A DNA stretch of 64,000 bases from DATFMP01 sp035266845 (GTDB lineage Bacteria > SAR324 > JACQKK01). Positions 42,540 through 51,345 of the stretch are shown here, in pieces. The stretch lies in NCBI GenBank assembly GCA_035266845.1, contig DATFMP010000060.1, positions 67,446-131,445 of the forward strand. The letters run 5' to 3'. Made by a program: the position numbers and the translations under genes. Within the stretch, counting starts at the first letter, position 1. The number at the start of each line of letters is the position of its first letter. The notes beneath the pieces are model-generated. The model worked only from the letters and a program-made list of their open reading frames with translations, did not search any database and was not told where the DNA came from.

Positions 42540-43427
42540 ATGGTGATGACGGTGCTGCGTGCGCTGCGGGTACACCAGTGGAGCAAGAACGGGCTGCTGC
42601 TCGTGCCGTTGCTGGCCTCGCACCGCATCTGGCCGCTGGACTGGCTGCCCGCGGGGCTGATGGCCATTGCGGCCTTCAGCCTCTGCGCCTCGGGCACCTA
42701 CGTCATCAACGACCTGCTGGACGTGGCGGCGGACCGCGCGCACCCCACCAAGCGCCTGCGGCCCATCGCCTCCGGGGCGCTTGCGCCGGGCACGGCCGCC
42801 GTGCTGGCGACCGTCGTTCTGGCTACGGGTGTGGCGCTCGCCTGGCCGCTGGGCTGGGACTTCCTGCTCACGCTGGGTGTGTACCTGACGCTAACCCTGG
42901 CCTATTCGTTGTGGCTCAAGCGCGTGGCCCTGCTGGACGTCATCGTGCTGGCCACGCTGTACACGCTGCGGGTGATCGCGGGGCACGTCGTGTTCGGCAT
43001 CGTGTACTCGCAATGGCTGCTGGCCTTCACGGTGTTCCTGTTCCTGGGACTGGCCCTGGTGAAGCGCTACGGCGAGCTGCTGCTGGGTGACCGCCCGGAA
43101 TTCCGGGCGGCGGGGCATCGCCGCGGCTACAATGCGCGCGATGTACAGCTCGTGGGCACGTTGGGTATCTGCAGCAGCTTCGTGGCCGTGCTGGTGTTCG
43201 CGCTTTACATCAACAGCGACCAGGTGCGAGAGTTGTACCGCCATCCGGACCTGCTCTGGCTGGCGATCCCCGTGCTTCTATACTGGGTGGCGCGTGTCTG
43301 GCGCATCGCGCACCAGGGGGAGATGGACGCCGATCCGGTCATCTTCGCGCTTCGTGATCCGCTCAGCTACGGCGTCGGACTGCTGCTGCTCGCCGTCGTG
43401 GCCCTGGCCGCGGGCGTGCTGGGCTAG
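42540..43427 (+). CDS. UbiA-family prenyltransferase, DPPR-synthase-like
   Basis: The 295-residue membrane protein has about eight to nine helices. The first Asp-rich motif NDLLDVAADRAHPTKR (residues 57-72) closely follows the pattern of decaprenyl-phosphate phosphoribosyltransferase (Rv3806c type), as does the opening RVHQWSKNGLLLVPLL. Such enzymes transfer phosphoribose to polyprenyl phosphate. Whether that substrate applies here is inference. The gene precedes a split GMC oxidoreductase, an SDR and an ArnT/PMT-like glycosyltransferase, which fits a polyprenyl-linked sugar pathway. A GGGAG lies about ten bases before the ATG. Confidence 0.85.
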   Translation: MVMTVLRALRVHQWSKNGLLLVPLLASHRIWPLDWLPAGLMAIAAFSLCASGTYVINDLLDVAADRAHPTKRLRPIASGALAPGTAAVLATVVLATGVALAWPLGWDFLLTLGVYLTLTLAYSLWLKRVALLDVIVLATLYTLRVIAGHVVFGIVYSQWLLAFTVFLFLGLALVKRYGELLLGDRPEFRAAGHRRGYNARDVQLVGTLGICSSFVAVLVFALYINSDQVRELYRHPDLLWLAIPVLLYWVARVWRIAHQGEMDADPVIFALRDPLSYGVGLLLLAVVALAAGVLG

Positions 43428-43473
43428 CCGGGTCGATCGCGGAGTATCGCTGTGCAAGCCCGCCCCGAGTCCC

Positions 43474-43890
43474 ATGAACCACCACCACGCCGCACCGGTC
43501 ACGCAGACCACGCCCCCCGCACCGCCGCTCTACGCCACCACGTCGGCCCTGTGCTATACGCTGGCCGCCGAGCACGCAGGGGACGCGCCCGCGCTGGCCG
43601 CGCCATACAACGACGTGACCGCCCTCGTAGCAGCCCAGCGTGCGCGGCTGGGCACGGCCCTGCGCTGGCCACTGCTGCTGGCCACACTGGGCTTCGCCTT
43701 GGCCGGACTCCGCTGCGGGGACCTCTTTCATCGCCTGCCACCGGCCAAGCGCGCGCGCCAGGTCGCGGCGTGGCGCCACAGCCGGCTGGGTGCCTGCCGT
43801 GACCTGATCCGCTTCTATGAGAGCCTGGCGGTGCTGGCGCTGTTCGCGCGGCCGGGGCTCGTGCAGGCTGACCGCCCCCGGGCGGCCTGA
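43474..43890 (+). CDS. Small helical protein resembling the N-terminal helper segment of GMC alcohol oxidases
   Basis: The 138-residue protein has no signal peptide but includes a hydrophobic stretch (about residues 65-85). The phrase FHRLPPAKRARQVAAWRHSRLGACRDLIRFYESL resembles, in spacing, the helical region that precedes the FAD domain in long-chain alcohol oxidases of the GMC family and in small partner subunits (given here only as pattern). It lies 20 bases before the GMC gene. I infer it is that gene's partner, split from it; it could instead be an unrelated small protein. Confidence 0.55.
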   Translation: MNHHHAAPVTQTTPPAPPLYATTSALCYTLAAEHAGDAPALAAPYNDVTALVAAQRARLGTALRWPLLLATLGFALAGLRCGDLFHRLPPAKRARQVAAWRHSRLGACRDLIRFYESLAVLALFARPGLVQADRPRAA

Positions 43891-43910
43891 CGCCGCCGGG
43901 AGCCACCCCC

Positions 43911-45338
43911 TTGACCACGAGCAACGCCCTGGTCTGCGAGATCGCCGTGGTGGGCTCCGGCCCCGGCGGCGCCATCACGGCCTGCCTGCTGGCGGAGGCC
44001 GGGCGCGACGTGCTGCTGCTGGAGGAGGGCGCAACCCTGCCGGTGGATACGCCCGAGCCCTATACCCTGGACGAGATGACGGCGAAGTACCGCAACGGCG
44101 GACTCACGGTGACCCTGGGCGCGCCCAAGGTGGCCTATGTGGAGGGGCGCGTGTTGGGCGGCGGCAGCGAGGTCAATTCCGGCCTGTACCACCGCACCCC
44201 GCCGGACGTGCTGGCCGCTTGGCGCCGCGACTGGCGCGTGGAGGGGCTGAGCGAGGCCGACCTGGAGCCGCACTTCTCCGCCTGCGAGCGCGCGGTGTCC
44301 GTCTCCCCCGCGCCAGGGCCGCCCCCGGCCGCCGCGCTCAAGATGCGCGAGGGCGCGCAGGCGCTGGATTGGGCCTCGCAGGAGGTGCCGCGCTGGTACC
44401 GCTACGACGCCGCCGGTGCCGGGGCGCGGCAGTCCATGAGCGCCACCTTCCTGCCCCGCGCCGCGGCCGCGGGTTGTCGCGTCCAGTCCGGCACGCGCGT
44501 GCTGCGCCTGCGGCGCGAGGCCGGTCGCTGGCGTCTCACCGCGCGGCAGGCGGACGGTACGGTGCTGGAGGTGCGCGCGGCGCATGTGTTCGTGGCCGGC
44601 GGAGCGGTGCACACGCCGGCGCTGCTGCGGCGCAGCGGCGTGCGGCGCAATGTGGGCAACACGCTGAGCCTGCACCCCACCGTGAAGGTGGTGGCCGTGT
44701 TCCCCGATGCCGTGAACGGGCCGGAGATGGGCGTGCCCGCCGAGCAGGTGAAGCAGTTCGCTCCCACGCTCAGCTTCGGCTGCTCCATCAGCACGCCACC
44801 TTACCTGGCCCTGGCCATGACCGACCACGGCGCGGCGGCCACGGCGCGGGTGCGCGAGGGCTGGCGGCATATGGCCATCTACTACGCCATGACGCCGGGG
44901 CGACCCGTGGGCCGCGTGCGCACACTGCCCAGACTGGCCGATCCCCTCGTACGCTACCCGGTCAGTGCGGAGGAGCTGCGGCACCTGGCCGATGGCCTGG
45001 GCAAGCTGTGCCGCCTGCTCTTTGCGGCCGGGGCCGAGTCGCTCTACCCCAGCCTGGCGGGGGGTCCCGCGCTCACGGAGGCCGGGCAGGTGGCGGCGCT
45101 GCCGGCGGAGTTGCCACGCGGCCGCACGGGACTCATGACCGTACACCTGTTTGCCTCGTGCCCCATGGGCGAGGACGAGCGACGCTGCGCCACGGATTCC
45201 TTCGGGCGCGTGCACGGCGCCGACGGGCTGCACGTGGCGGACGCCAGCCTGTTCTGCGGCGCGCCGGGCGTGAATCCACAGGGCACGGTGATGGCCCTCG
45301 CGCACCGCAATGCCCTGCACTTCCTGGAGCAGGGCTAG
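43911..45338 (+). CDS. GMC-family FAD oxidoreductase
   Basis: The 475-residue protein has the ADP-binding GSGPGG (residues 15-20) and EGRVLGGGSEVNSGLYHR in the substrate-domain entry. The C-terminal GMC domain has HLFASCPMG and NPQGTVMALAHRN, with the His and Asn that act on the substrate alcohol. Its substrate is unknown; neighbours suggest a polyprenyl-linked or lipid alcohol. GMC proteins are also partners of mycofactocin, and a MftF-like gene is elsewhere in this window. The start is TTG at 43911, with GGGAG nine bases upstream. Confidence 0.85.
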   Translation: MTTSNALVCEIAVVGSGPGGAITACLLAEAGRDVLLLEEGATLPVDTPEPYTLDEMTAKYRNGGLTVTLGAPKVAYVEGRVLGGGSEVNSGLYHRTPPDVLAAWRRDWRVEGLSEADLEPHFSACERAVSVSPAPGPPPAAALKMREGAQALDWASQEVPRWYRYDAAGAGARQSMSATFLPRAAAAGCRVQSGTRVLRLRREAGRWRLTARQADGTVLEVRAAHVFVAGGAVHTPALLRRSGVRRNVGNTLSLHPTVKVVAVFPDAVNGPEMGVPAEQVKQFAPTLSFGCSISTPPYLALAMTDHGAAATARVREGWRHMAIYYAMTPGRPVGRVRTLPRLADPLVRYPVSAEELRHLADGLGKLCRLLFAAGAESLYPSLAGGPALTEAGQVAALPAELPRGRTGLMTVHLFASCPMGEDERRCATDSFGRVHGADGLHVADASLFCGAPGVNPQGTVMALAHRNALHFLEQG

Positions 45339-45453
45339 ACCTCCATGCGGCAGCGAAAGCCAGGGTGTGCCGGGCGCATAGGGACACCTTGTTCCCCGGT
45401 GCGGGATGTGGTGCGGTTGCGGGTCACGCAGGACTTGAGAGCAGGGGAGGTGC

Positions 45454-46515
45454 ATGGACTTCGGGGTTGAGCACGTGGTGGTGACGGGCGCCGGCGGATG
45501 GCTTGGGCGCAACCTGGTGCGCGCGCTGCTGGGCGGACTGGCGGATCATCCCCGGCTGGCTGAGCCGGACGGGCGCATCCGCGTGCGCTGCCTGCTGCTG
45601 CCGGGGGAGGACGCCGCCGAGCTGACGGCGCTGAGCGAACGAGTGGAGCCCGTGGTGGGCGATCTCACCGACCCGGCGGCTTGCCAGGAGTTGTTTGCGG
45701 GCACGCGCGGTGCGGTGCTGTTCCACACCGCGGGGCTGATCCATCCGCGGCGCGTGCGGGATTTCTACCGGGTCAATGTACGGGGCACCGAGACCCTGCT
45801 GGATGCGGCAGAGGCGGCAGGCGTGCGGCGCGCGGTGGTGGTTTCCTCCAACTCGCCCTTCGGCACGAACCCCCATGCCGACCACCTGTTCGACGAGCAC
45901 TCGCCGTATCACCCTTACATGCACTACGGGCGCTCCAAGATGCAGATGGAGCTGGCGGTGCGCCGCCGGGTGGAGGGCGGCCGGCTGGACGCCGTGCTCA
46001 TCCGCGCGCCCTGGTTCTACGGCCCGTACCAGCCGCCGCGGCAGAGCCAGTTCTTCACCATGATTCGCCAGGGCAAGGGGCCCATCGTGGGCGGGGGCGA
46101 GAACCGCCGGTCCATGGCCTACGTGGACAACCTCTGCCAGGGGCTGCTGCTCGCCGCGCTCACTGAGGCTGCGGCCGGCAAGGCCTACTGGATTGCCGAC
46201 CGCCGCCCGTATACGATGAACGAGGTCATCGACACGGTGGAGCGTCTGCTGGAGCAGGAATTCGGGCTCCCCGTGGCCCACAAGCGCATGCGGCTGCCCG
46301 GGCTGGCCAGCGAGGTGGCTTGGTGCTGCGACTTTGCGCTGCAGTCGCTGGGACTGTACCACCAGAAGATTCACGTGCTCTCCGAGATGAACAAGCACAT
46401 CGCCTGCAGCGTGGCGCTGGCCCAGCGCGAGCTGGACTATCGGCCGGCGGTGGAGCTGGAGGAGGGCATGCGCCGCAGCATCCGCTGGTGCCTGGATCAG
46501 GGACTGACGCTCTGA
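45454..46515 (+). CDS. NAD-dependent epimerase/dehydratase (extended SDR), second copy
   Basis: The 353-residue protein has the nucleotide motif TGAGGWLGR near residue 11, catalytic YGRSK and an active Ser in SSNSPFG, followed by the sugar-binding APWFYGPYQPP region. It differs clearly from the SDR at 41329-42357. Its ATG has GGGGAGG upstream. It sits between the GMC oxidoreductase and a membrane glycosyltransferase on the same strand. A nucleotide-sugar or polyprenyl-sugar substrate is inferred. Confidence 0.87.
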   Translation: MDFGVEHVVVTGAGGWLGRNLVRALLGGLADHPRLAEPDGRIRVRCLLLPGEDAAELTALSERVEPVVGDLTDPAACQELFAGTRGAVLFHTAGLIHPRRVRDFYRVNVRGTETLLDAAEAAGVRRAVVVSSNSPFGTNPHADHLFDEHSPYHPYMHYGRSKMQMELAVRRRVEGGRLDAVLIRAPWFYGPYQPPRQSQFFTMIRQGKGPIVGGGENRRSMAYVDNLCQGLLLAALTEAAAGKAYWIADRRPYTMNEVIDTVERLLEQEFGLPVAHKRMRLPGLASEVAWCCDFALQSLGLYHQKIHVLSEMNKHIACSVALAQRELDYRPAVELEEGMRRSIRWCLDQGLTL

Positions 46516-46584
46516 TGGCCCCGCCGCACTCCCGAGCCCCGCACGCTTAATTTTGCACCGCCAGCCTGGAGCGATCCACCGCCG

Positions 46585-48240
46585 ATGAGAGCCCCGCCGC
46601 GCCAATCCTCGCGTCTCTACGCCCCCCTGTGGGCCCTGTTGGCCCTGACCGCGCTGGGCCACCTGCCGCTGATGGTGGTGCCGCCGCTGAGCAGCGACGA
46701 GGCGCTGTACTGGGAGTGGGCGCGGCACTTGGCGTTGGGCTACTACACGCACCCGCCCATGGTGGGCTGGACCAATGCGCTGCTGACCGGGCTAATGGGC
46801 ACCTCGGCCTTTACCGTGCGCCTGACCGCGCTGGGCTATCACCTGGGCACGGTGGCGCTGCTGTACCAGATGGCGCTGGAGGTGACGGGGGAGCGGCGCG
46901 TGCCGCTGCTGGCGGGGCTACTCTACGTGCTGCTGCCCGTCTCCATCATTTTGGGCACGGCATCCGTGACGGACTGCCCGCTGGTGTTCTTCTGGGCCGC
47001 CACGGCGTGGCTCACCAAGCGCGCCGTGATCGATGGCCGGCACGGCTGCTGGTACCTGGCCGGTGTGGCCGCGGGCGGCATGATGCTCTCCAAGTTCTTC
47101 GCGGTGCTGTTCTTCCCGGCGCAACTGCTGTTCCTGCTGCTCCACCCGCGCTACCGGGGCGAGCTGGCCCGCAAGGAGCCCTGGCTGGCGGCGCTGATCG
47201 CGCTGCTGGTGCTCTCGCCGTTCGTCTACTGGAATGCCACCCACGCGTGGCTGACGTTCCAGTTCAACGCGGTGAGCCGCCAGGCGGGCGACCGCTTCAG
47301 CCTGCTCAAGCCGCTGCTGTACTTGGTCGGCCAGTTCATTGCCGCCTCGCCGGTGGTGTTCGTGGTGTTGCTGGTGGCACTGGCGGCCGTTTTGGTGGCG
47401 GGCTGGCGTGGTGTGCGGCGGCCGCGTGCGTCCTGGCACAGCCCGGAGCAGGGTCCGGCCGCGCGAGCGGAGGATGCGCTGCTGTACTATGCCGTGCTCA
47501 CGGCGGTGCCGCTGCTGATCTTTCTGCCGGTCTCCTTCGAGGCGGTGATCGGCTCGCACTGGACGGCCGTGGTCTACCCCACCGGTGCGGTGGTGCTGAT
47601 GGCCTGGCTGTACGGCCTACCGGCGGCATGGCAGCGGGGCGGCACGGGCGCCGGCTGGGGTGCTCCGCTGCGCCTGCGGCACCCGCGCACGGCCTGGGCG
47701 AGTTGGGTGTTGCTGCTGGCATGCGCCATGCCCCTGGCGCTGATCCTGCTGGCCCCGGGCGTGCTGCCACGGCGCTTCATCGCCTATGACGAGGCGCGCC
47801 AACATTCTTCCGTGGTGGCCAAGTACTGGGGCTGGCACCAGGTGGGCGCGGAGATTGCGCGGCTGCGCAAGCAATACGGCGACCTGCCGGGGGGGCTTTG
47901 GTTCTCCACGCGGGACTACAGCCAGGCCGCGATGTTGGGCTTCTATACGCCCAATCACGAGCAACTCGTGCTGATGGGCTACGAACGGCAGGAGATTCAC
48001 GGCAAGGAGTTCCTGTACTGGGGCAAGCCCATCAAGCGGCTGGGCAGCAACAGTATTTTCGTGATGGACGAGCCGATCTTCCCCAACAACGAGCAGCGCA
48101 TCCGGCCGTACTTCCGCGAGGTGCGGCCGCTGGAAACCCTCGTCATCCGAGATGCCCAGGGCCGTGTGCTGCGCAAGTTCTTCTTCGCGCTGTGCCTGGA
48201 CTACCAGGACCACGAGCCGGACGTGCTCTCCCGCTGGTGA
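46585..48240 (+). CDS. ArnT/PMT-like membrane glycosyltransferase
   Basis: The 551-residue protein has about ten to twelve hydrophobic helices. The first periplasmic loop SSDEALYWEWARHLALGYYTHPPM bears the acidic residue that acts in GT39/GT83 enzymes such as ArnT, followed by a C-terminal soluble region (about residues 400-551). These enzymes transfer a sugar from a polyprenyl-phosphate donor to a lipid or protein outside the membrane. That fits a donor made by the upstream UbiA/GMC/SDR genes. The acceptor is unknown. Confidence 0.85.
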   Translation: MRAPPRQSSRLYAPLWALLALTALGHLPLMVVPPLSSDEALYWEWARHLALGYYTHPPMVGWTNALLTGLMGTSAFTVRLTALGYHLGTVALLYQMALEVTGERRVPLLAGLLYVLLPVSIILGTASVTDCPLVFFWAATAWLTKRAVIDGRHGCWYLAGVAAGGMMLSKFFAVLFFPAQLLFLLLHPRYRGELARKEPWLAALIALLVLSPFVYWNATHAWLTFQFNAVSRQAGDRFSLLKPLLYLVGQFIAASPVVFVVLLVALAAVLVAGWRGVRRPRASWHSPEQGPAARAEDALLYYAVLTAVPLLIFLPVSFEAVIGSHWTAVVYPTGAVVLMAWLYGLPAAWQRGGTGAGWGAPLRLRHPRTAWASWVLLLACAMPLALILLAPGVLPRRFIAYDEARQHSSVVAKYWGWHQVGAEIARLRKQYGDLPGGLWFSTRDYSQAAMLGFYTPNHEQLVLMGYERQEIHGKEFLYWGKPIKRLGSNSIFVMDEPIFPNNEQRIRPYFREVRPLETLVIRDAQGRVLRKFFFALCLDYQDHEPDVLSRW

Positions 48241-48389
48241 GCGATGCGGGGTCTGTTGCATGCCCGGGGCAAAGCTGATTAGTGTGGGAAGATAAACATT
48301 AAACGAATCCGATCGGCGCCGTTGCGTGCGATCCCCTGCGTGCCGGCGCGGACGGCCGGCCAAACGCTTCTGGACCCAACCATCCCGCC
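48241..48389. other. Leader of the molybdenum hydroxylase operon
   Basis: The segment 48276-48310 is AT-rich for this genome and may hold the promoter, but no pair of -35 and -10 boxes is convincing. No clear ribosome site precedes the ATG at 48390. Confidence 0.3.
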
Positions 48390-48896
48390 ATGAAAACGCT
48401 GATCCGGGTCACCATCAACGGCATCGACCGCGAGGAAGCCGTCGCAGGCCATGAGCTGCTGATCGACTTCCTGCGCGACCACCTGGGGCTGACCGGCACC
48501 AAGATGGGCTGCGACGGCGGCGATTGTGGTGCCTGCACGGTGCTGGTGGATGGCCTGCCTACGCTGTCCTGCCTCACGCCCGCCGCGGCCGTGCACGGCC
48601 AGACTGTGACGACCATCGAGGGCCTGTCCCAGGACGGACCGGACCCGCTGCAGGAAGGCTTCCACCTTAAGCTGGGCTCCCAGTGCGGCTTCTGCACGCC
48701 GGGCATGATCATGGCGGCCAAGGCCCTGCTCAACGAACACCCGGACCCGACGCCGGAGCAGATCCGCGCCGGGCTGGCCAACAACCTGTGCCGCTGCACG
48801 GGCTACAACTCGATCATCGAATCGGTGCAATACGCCGCTGCCAAGCTGAAAGGGCGTGGTGCCGCCGGACGCAAACGCGCCGACGCCGCGGATTAG
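48390..48896 (+). CDS. Xanthine dehydrogenase-family [2Fe-2S] subunit (HcrC-like)
   Basis: The 168-residue protein has the plant-type [2Fe-2S] set CDGGDCGAC with a fourth Cys in TLSC, and the second cluster set CGFC and CRC in the four-helix domain. This is the standard small subunit of molybdenum hydroxylases. It passes electrons from the molybdenum site. With the next two genes it makes a gamma-alpha-beta enzyme resembling 4-hydroxybenzoyl-CoA reductase. Confidence 0.93.
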   Translation: MKTLIRVTINGIDREEAVAGHELLIDFLRDHLGLTGTKMGCDGGDCGACTVLVDGLPTLSCLTPAAAVHGQTVTTIEGLSQDGPDPLQEGFHLKLGSQCGFCTPGMIMAAKALLNEHPDPTPEQIRAGLANNLCRCTGYNSIIESVQYAAAKLKGRGAAGRKRADAAD

Positions 48897-48939
48897 TTTC
48901 CGGCTGCCACGCATCGAACCCCCATCGCGTACGTAGACC

Positions 48940-51345
48940 ATGACCCAAGCCAAGGACATGAAGGGGCGCCCCAGGGTGGCCCCGGAGGCACTGCATCAGG
49001 CCCTGGGGCAAGGCGGGCACCGCTTCATCGGCAAGCCCCAGCCGCTCATCGACGGGATGGACAAGGCCACCGGCCAAGGCCGGTATTCCGCGGACTTTCA
49101 CTTCCCCGATGCCCTGGTGGGGCGCATCTTGCGCAGCCCACACAGCCATGCGCGCATCAAATCCATCGACGTCTCCGGGGCACTGGCCATGCCGGGCGTG
49201 CGGGCCGTGGTGACCGGGGACGACAGCGACGTAACCTTCGGCGTGCTGCCCGTCGCCAAGGACGAGTACCCGATGGCGCGCGGCAAGGTGCGTTACAAGG
49301 GCGAGGAGGTCGCCGCCGTGGCCGCCGTGGATGCCTGGACGGCCGAGCAGGCGCTGGATGCGATCCGCGTGGAATACGAGTCACTGCCGGCCTACACCGA
49401 TCCCTTTGCCGCCATGGTCGAAGGCGCGGAGCAGATTCACGAGCACCGGCCGGGCAACATCGAGCGCGAGGTGGACACGGAGTTCGGTGACGTGGAGGCA
49501 GGCTTTGCCGCCAGCGACGTGATCGTCGAGGAATCCTTCCAGGCGCCGGAGGTGAACCACGCGCACATGGAGCTGAGCGCTGCCGTGGCCCGCTGGGACG
49601 AATCGGCGCAGCGGCTGGACATCTGGTGCTCCACGCAGGTGCCCTACTACGTGCACAAGGAACTGGCCGCCACCATGAAGGTGGACATGAGCCAGATCCG
49701 CGTCATCAAGCCCCTGGTGGGCGGCGGCTTCGGTGCCAAGACGGAGACGCAGAGCTATGAGTTGATCTGCGGCCTGCTGGCGCGCAAGGCCAAGGGCACC
49801 GTGAAGGTGGTGCTGACGCGCGAGGAGGTGTTCCTGGCCCACCGCGGGCGGCCCGCCACCTGGACCAAGCTCAAGCTGGGCGCCAGCAAGGACGGTCGTC
49901 TACAGGCCTGCGCGGCGGAGGTGGTGCAGCAGGGCGGGGCCTATGGCGGCTACGGCGTGGTGACCATCCTCTATGCCGGGGCGCTGCTCAACGCCATCTA
50001 CGACATCGCCAACGTGCGCTATCACGGCTACCGGGTGCTGACCAACACGCCCGCCAACGGCGCCATGCGGGGTCACGGCACGGTGGATGTGCGCTTCGCG
50101 TTCGAGTCCGCGCTGGATATGGTGGCCAAGAAGCTGGGCATGGACGGCGTGGAACTGCGCAAGCGCAACCTGCTGCACACGCCCGCCATGACCATCAACG
50201 ACCTGATGGTGAACAGCTACGGCTATCCGGAGTGTATCGACAAGGTGCTCGAGGTCTCGCGCTTCAAGGAGAAGGTGGGGCGCCTGCCCTACGGCAAGGG
50301 CATCGGCTTCGCGGGCAGCCACTACTGCAGCGGCGCGGCCAAGCCGGTCAACCGCTCCAACATGCCGCACGCCACCGTGACCATGAAGCTGGACACGGAC
50401 AGCGCCATCACCATCTTCACGGGCGCGGCGGATATCGGCCAGGGTTCCTCGACGATGGTGATGCAGGTCGCGGCGGAGGTGATCGGGCTGCCGCCCTCGC
50501 GCTTCCGCGTAATCGCCTCGGACAGCGCCGTGACGCCCAAGGACAACGGCAGCTACTCCTCGCGCGTGACGCTCTACGTGGGCAATGCGGCCATCGGCGC
50601 CGCCGAGCACATGCGTGACGTGCTGTACCAAGCTGCCGCGCGCGGGCTGCACGTCTTCCCCAACGACCTGGAGTTGGTGGGTGAAGAGTTCCGCGTGATG
50701 GCCGAACCCCACAAGACCATCGCCTTCAACGACGTGGTGGAACTGGCCCTGGAGTATGAGGGCACCATCGTCACCAAGGGCACCTACGCCACGCCCAAGA
50801 TCAGCCAGGGCGGCTCCAACTACCGCGGTGCGGGCGTCGGCGCCTCCCCTGCGTTCAGCTACTCCGCCCAGGCCGTAGAGGTGGAGGTGGACCCGTTGAC
50901 GGGCAAGGTCACCGTGGAGCGCGTCACCGTGGCGCACGACTGCGGCTTTGCGCTCAACCCGCTGTCCGTGCGTGGGCAGGTGGAGGGCTCCGTGTGGATG
51001 GGCATGGCCCAGGGCCGGCAGGAGGAGACCAACTACGAGAACGGCCTGCCCCTGGCCCCCAACCTGCTGGACTATCGCTTCCCGACGATCATGGAATCGC
51101 CGCAGATGGAGACGATCATCGTGGAGTCCAACGAGGCCGGCGGGCCCTTCGGCGCCAAGGAGGCCGGCGAGGGCTCCCTGGCAGCCTTCCTGCCCGCCCT
51201 GGCCAACGCAATCGAGGACGCCGTGGGCGTGCGCATCAAGGAGCTGCCGCTCTCGCCCGAGCGCGTCTACGCCGCCATTCAGGCCGCCCGCAAGGGTCAG
51301 GCCAAGCCGGTGGCCCCCATTCCCATGCAGGAGGCCGCCCGATGA
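48940..51345 (+). CDS. Xanthine dehydrogenase-family molybdopterin subunit (HcrA-like)
   Basis: The 801-residue subunit binds the molybdenum cofactor and substrate. It has an N-terminal aldehyde oxidase/xanthine dehydrogenase a/b hammerhead domain (about residues 45-155). The Moco-binding region includes VGGGFGAKTETQ and MRGHGTVDVRFAFES, and the catalytic glutamate is in GAKEAGEGSLAAF near the end. The stop overlaps the next gene start (ATGA). Substrate assignment to 4-hydroxybenzoyl-CoA or another CoA thioester rests mainly on the partner beta subunit. Confidence 0.92.
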   Translation: MTQAKDMKGRPRVAPEALHQALGQGGHRFIGKPQPLIDGMDKATGQGRYSADFHFPDALVGRILRSPHSHARIKSIDVSGALAMPGVRAVVTGDDSDVTFGVLPVAKDEYPMARGKVRYKGEEVAAVAAVDAWTAEQALDAIRVEYESLPAYTDPFAAMVEGAEQIHEHRPGNIEREVDTEFGDVEAGFAASDVIVEESFQAPEVNHAHMELSAAVARWDESAQRLDIWCSTQVPYYVHKELAATMKVDMSQIRVIKPLVGGGFGAKTETQSYELICGLLARKAKGTVKVVLTREEVFLAHRGRPATWTKLKLGASKDGRLQACAAEVVQQGGAYGGYGVVTILYAGALLNAIYDIANVRYHGYRVLTNTPANGAMRGHGTVDVRFAFESALDMVAKKLGMDGVELRKRNLLHTPAMTINDLMVNSYGYPECIDKVLEVSRFKEKVGRLPYGKGIGFAGSHYCSGAAKPVNRSNMPHATVTMKLDTDSAITIFTGAADIGQGSSTMVMQVAAEVIGLPPSRFRVIASDSAVTPKDNGSYSSRVTLYVGNAAIGAAEHMRDVLYQAAARGLHVFPNDLELVGEEFRVMAEPHKTIAFNDVVELALEYEGTIVTKGTYATPKISQGGSNYRGAGVGASPAFSYSAQAVEVEVDPLTGKVTVERVTVAHDCGFALNPLSVRGQVEGSVWMGMAQGRQEETNYENGLPLAPNLLDYRFPTIMESPQMETIIVESNEAGGPFGAKEAGEGSLAAFLPALANAIEDAVGVRIKELPLSPERVYAAIQAARKGQAKPVAPIPMQEAAR

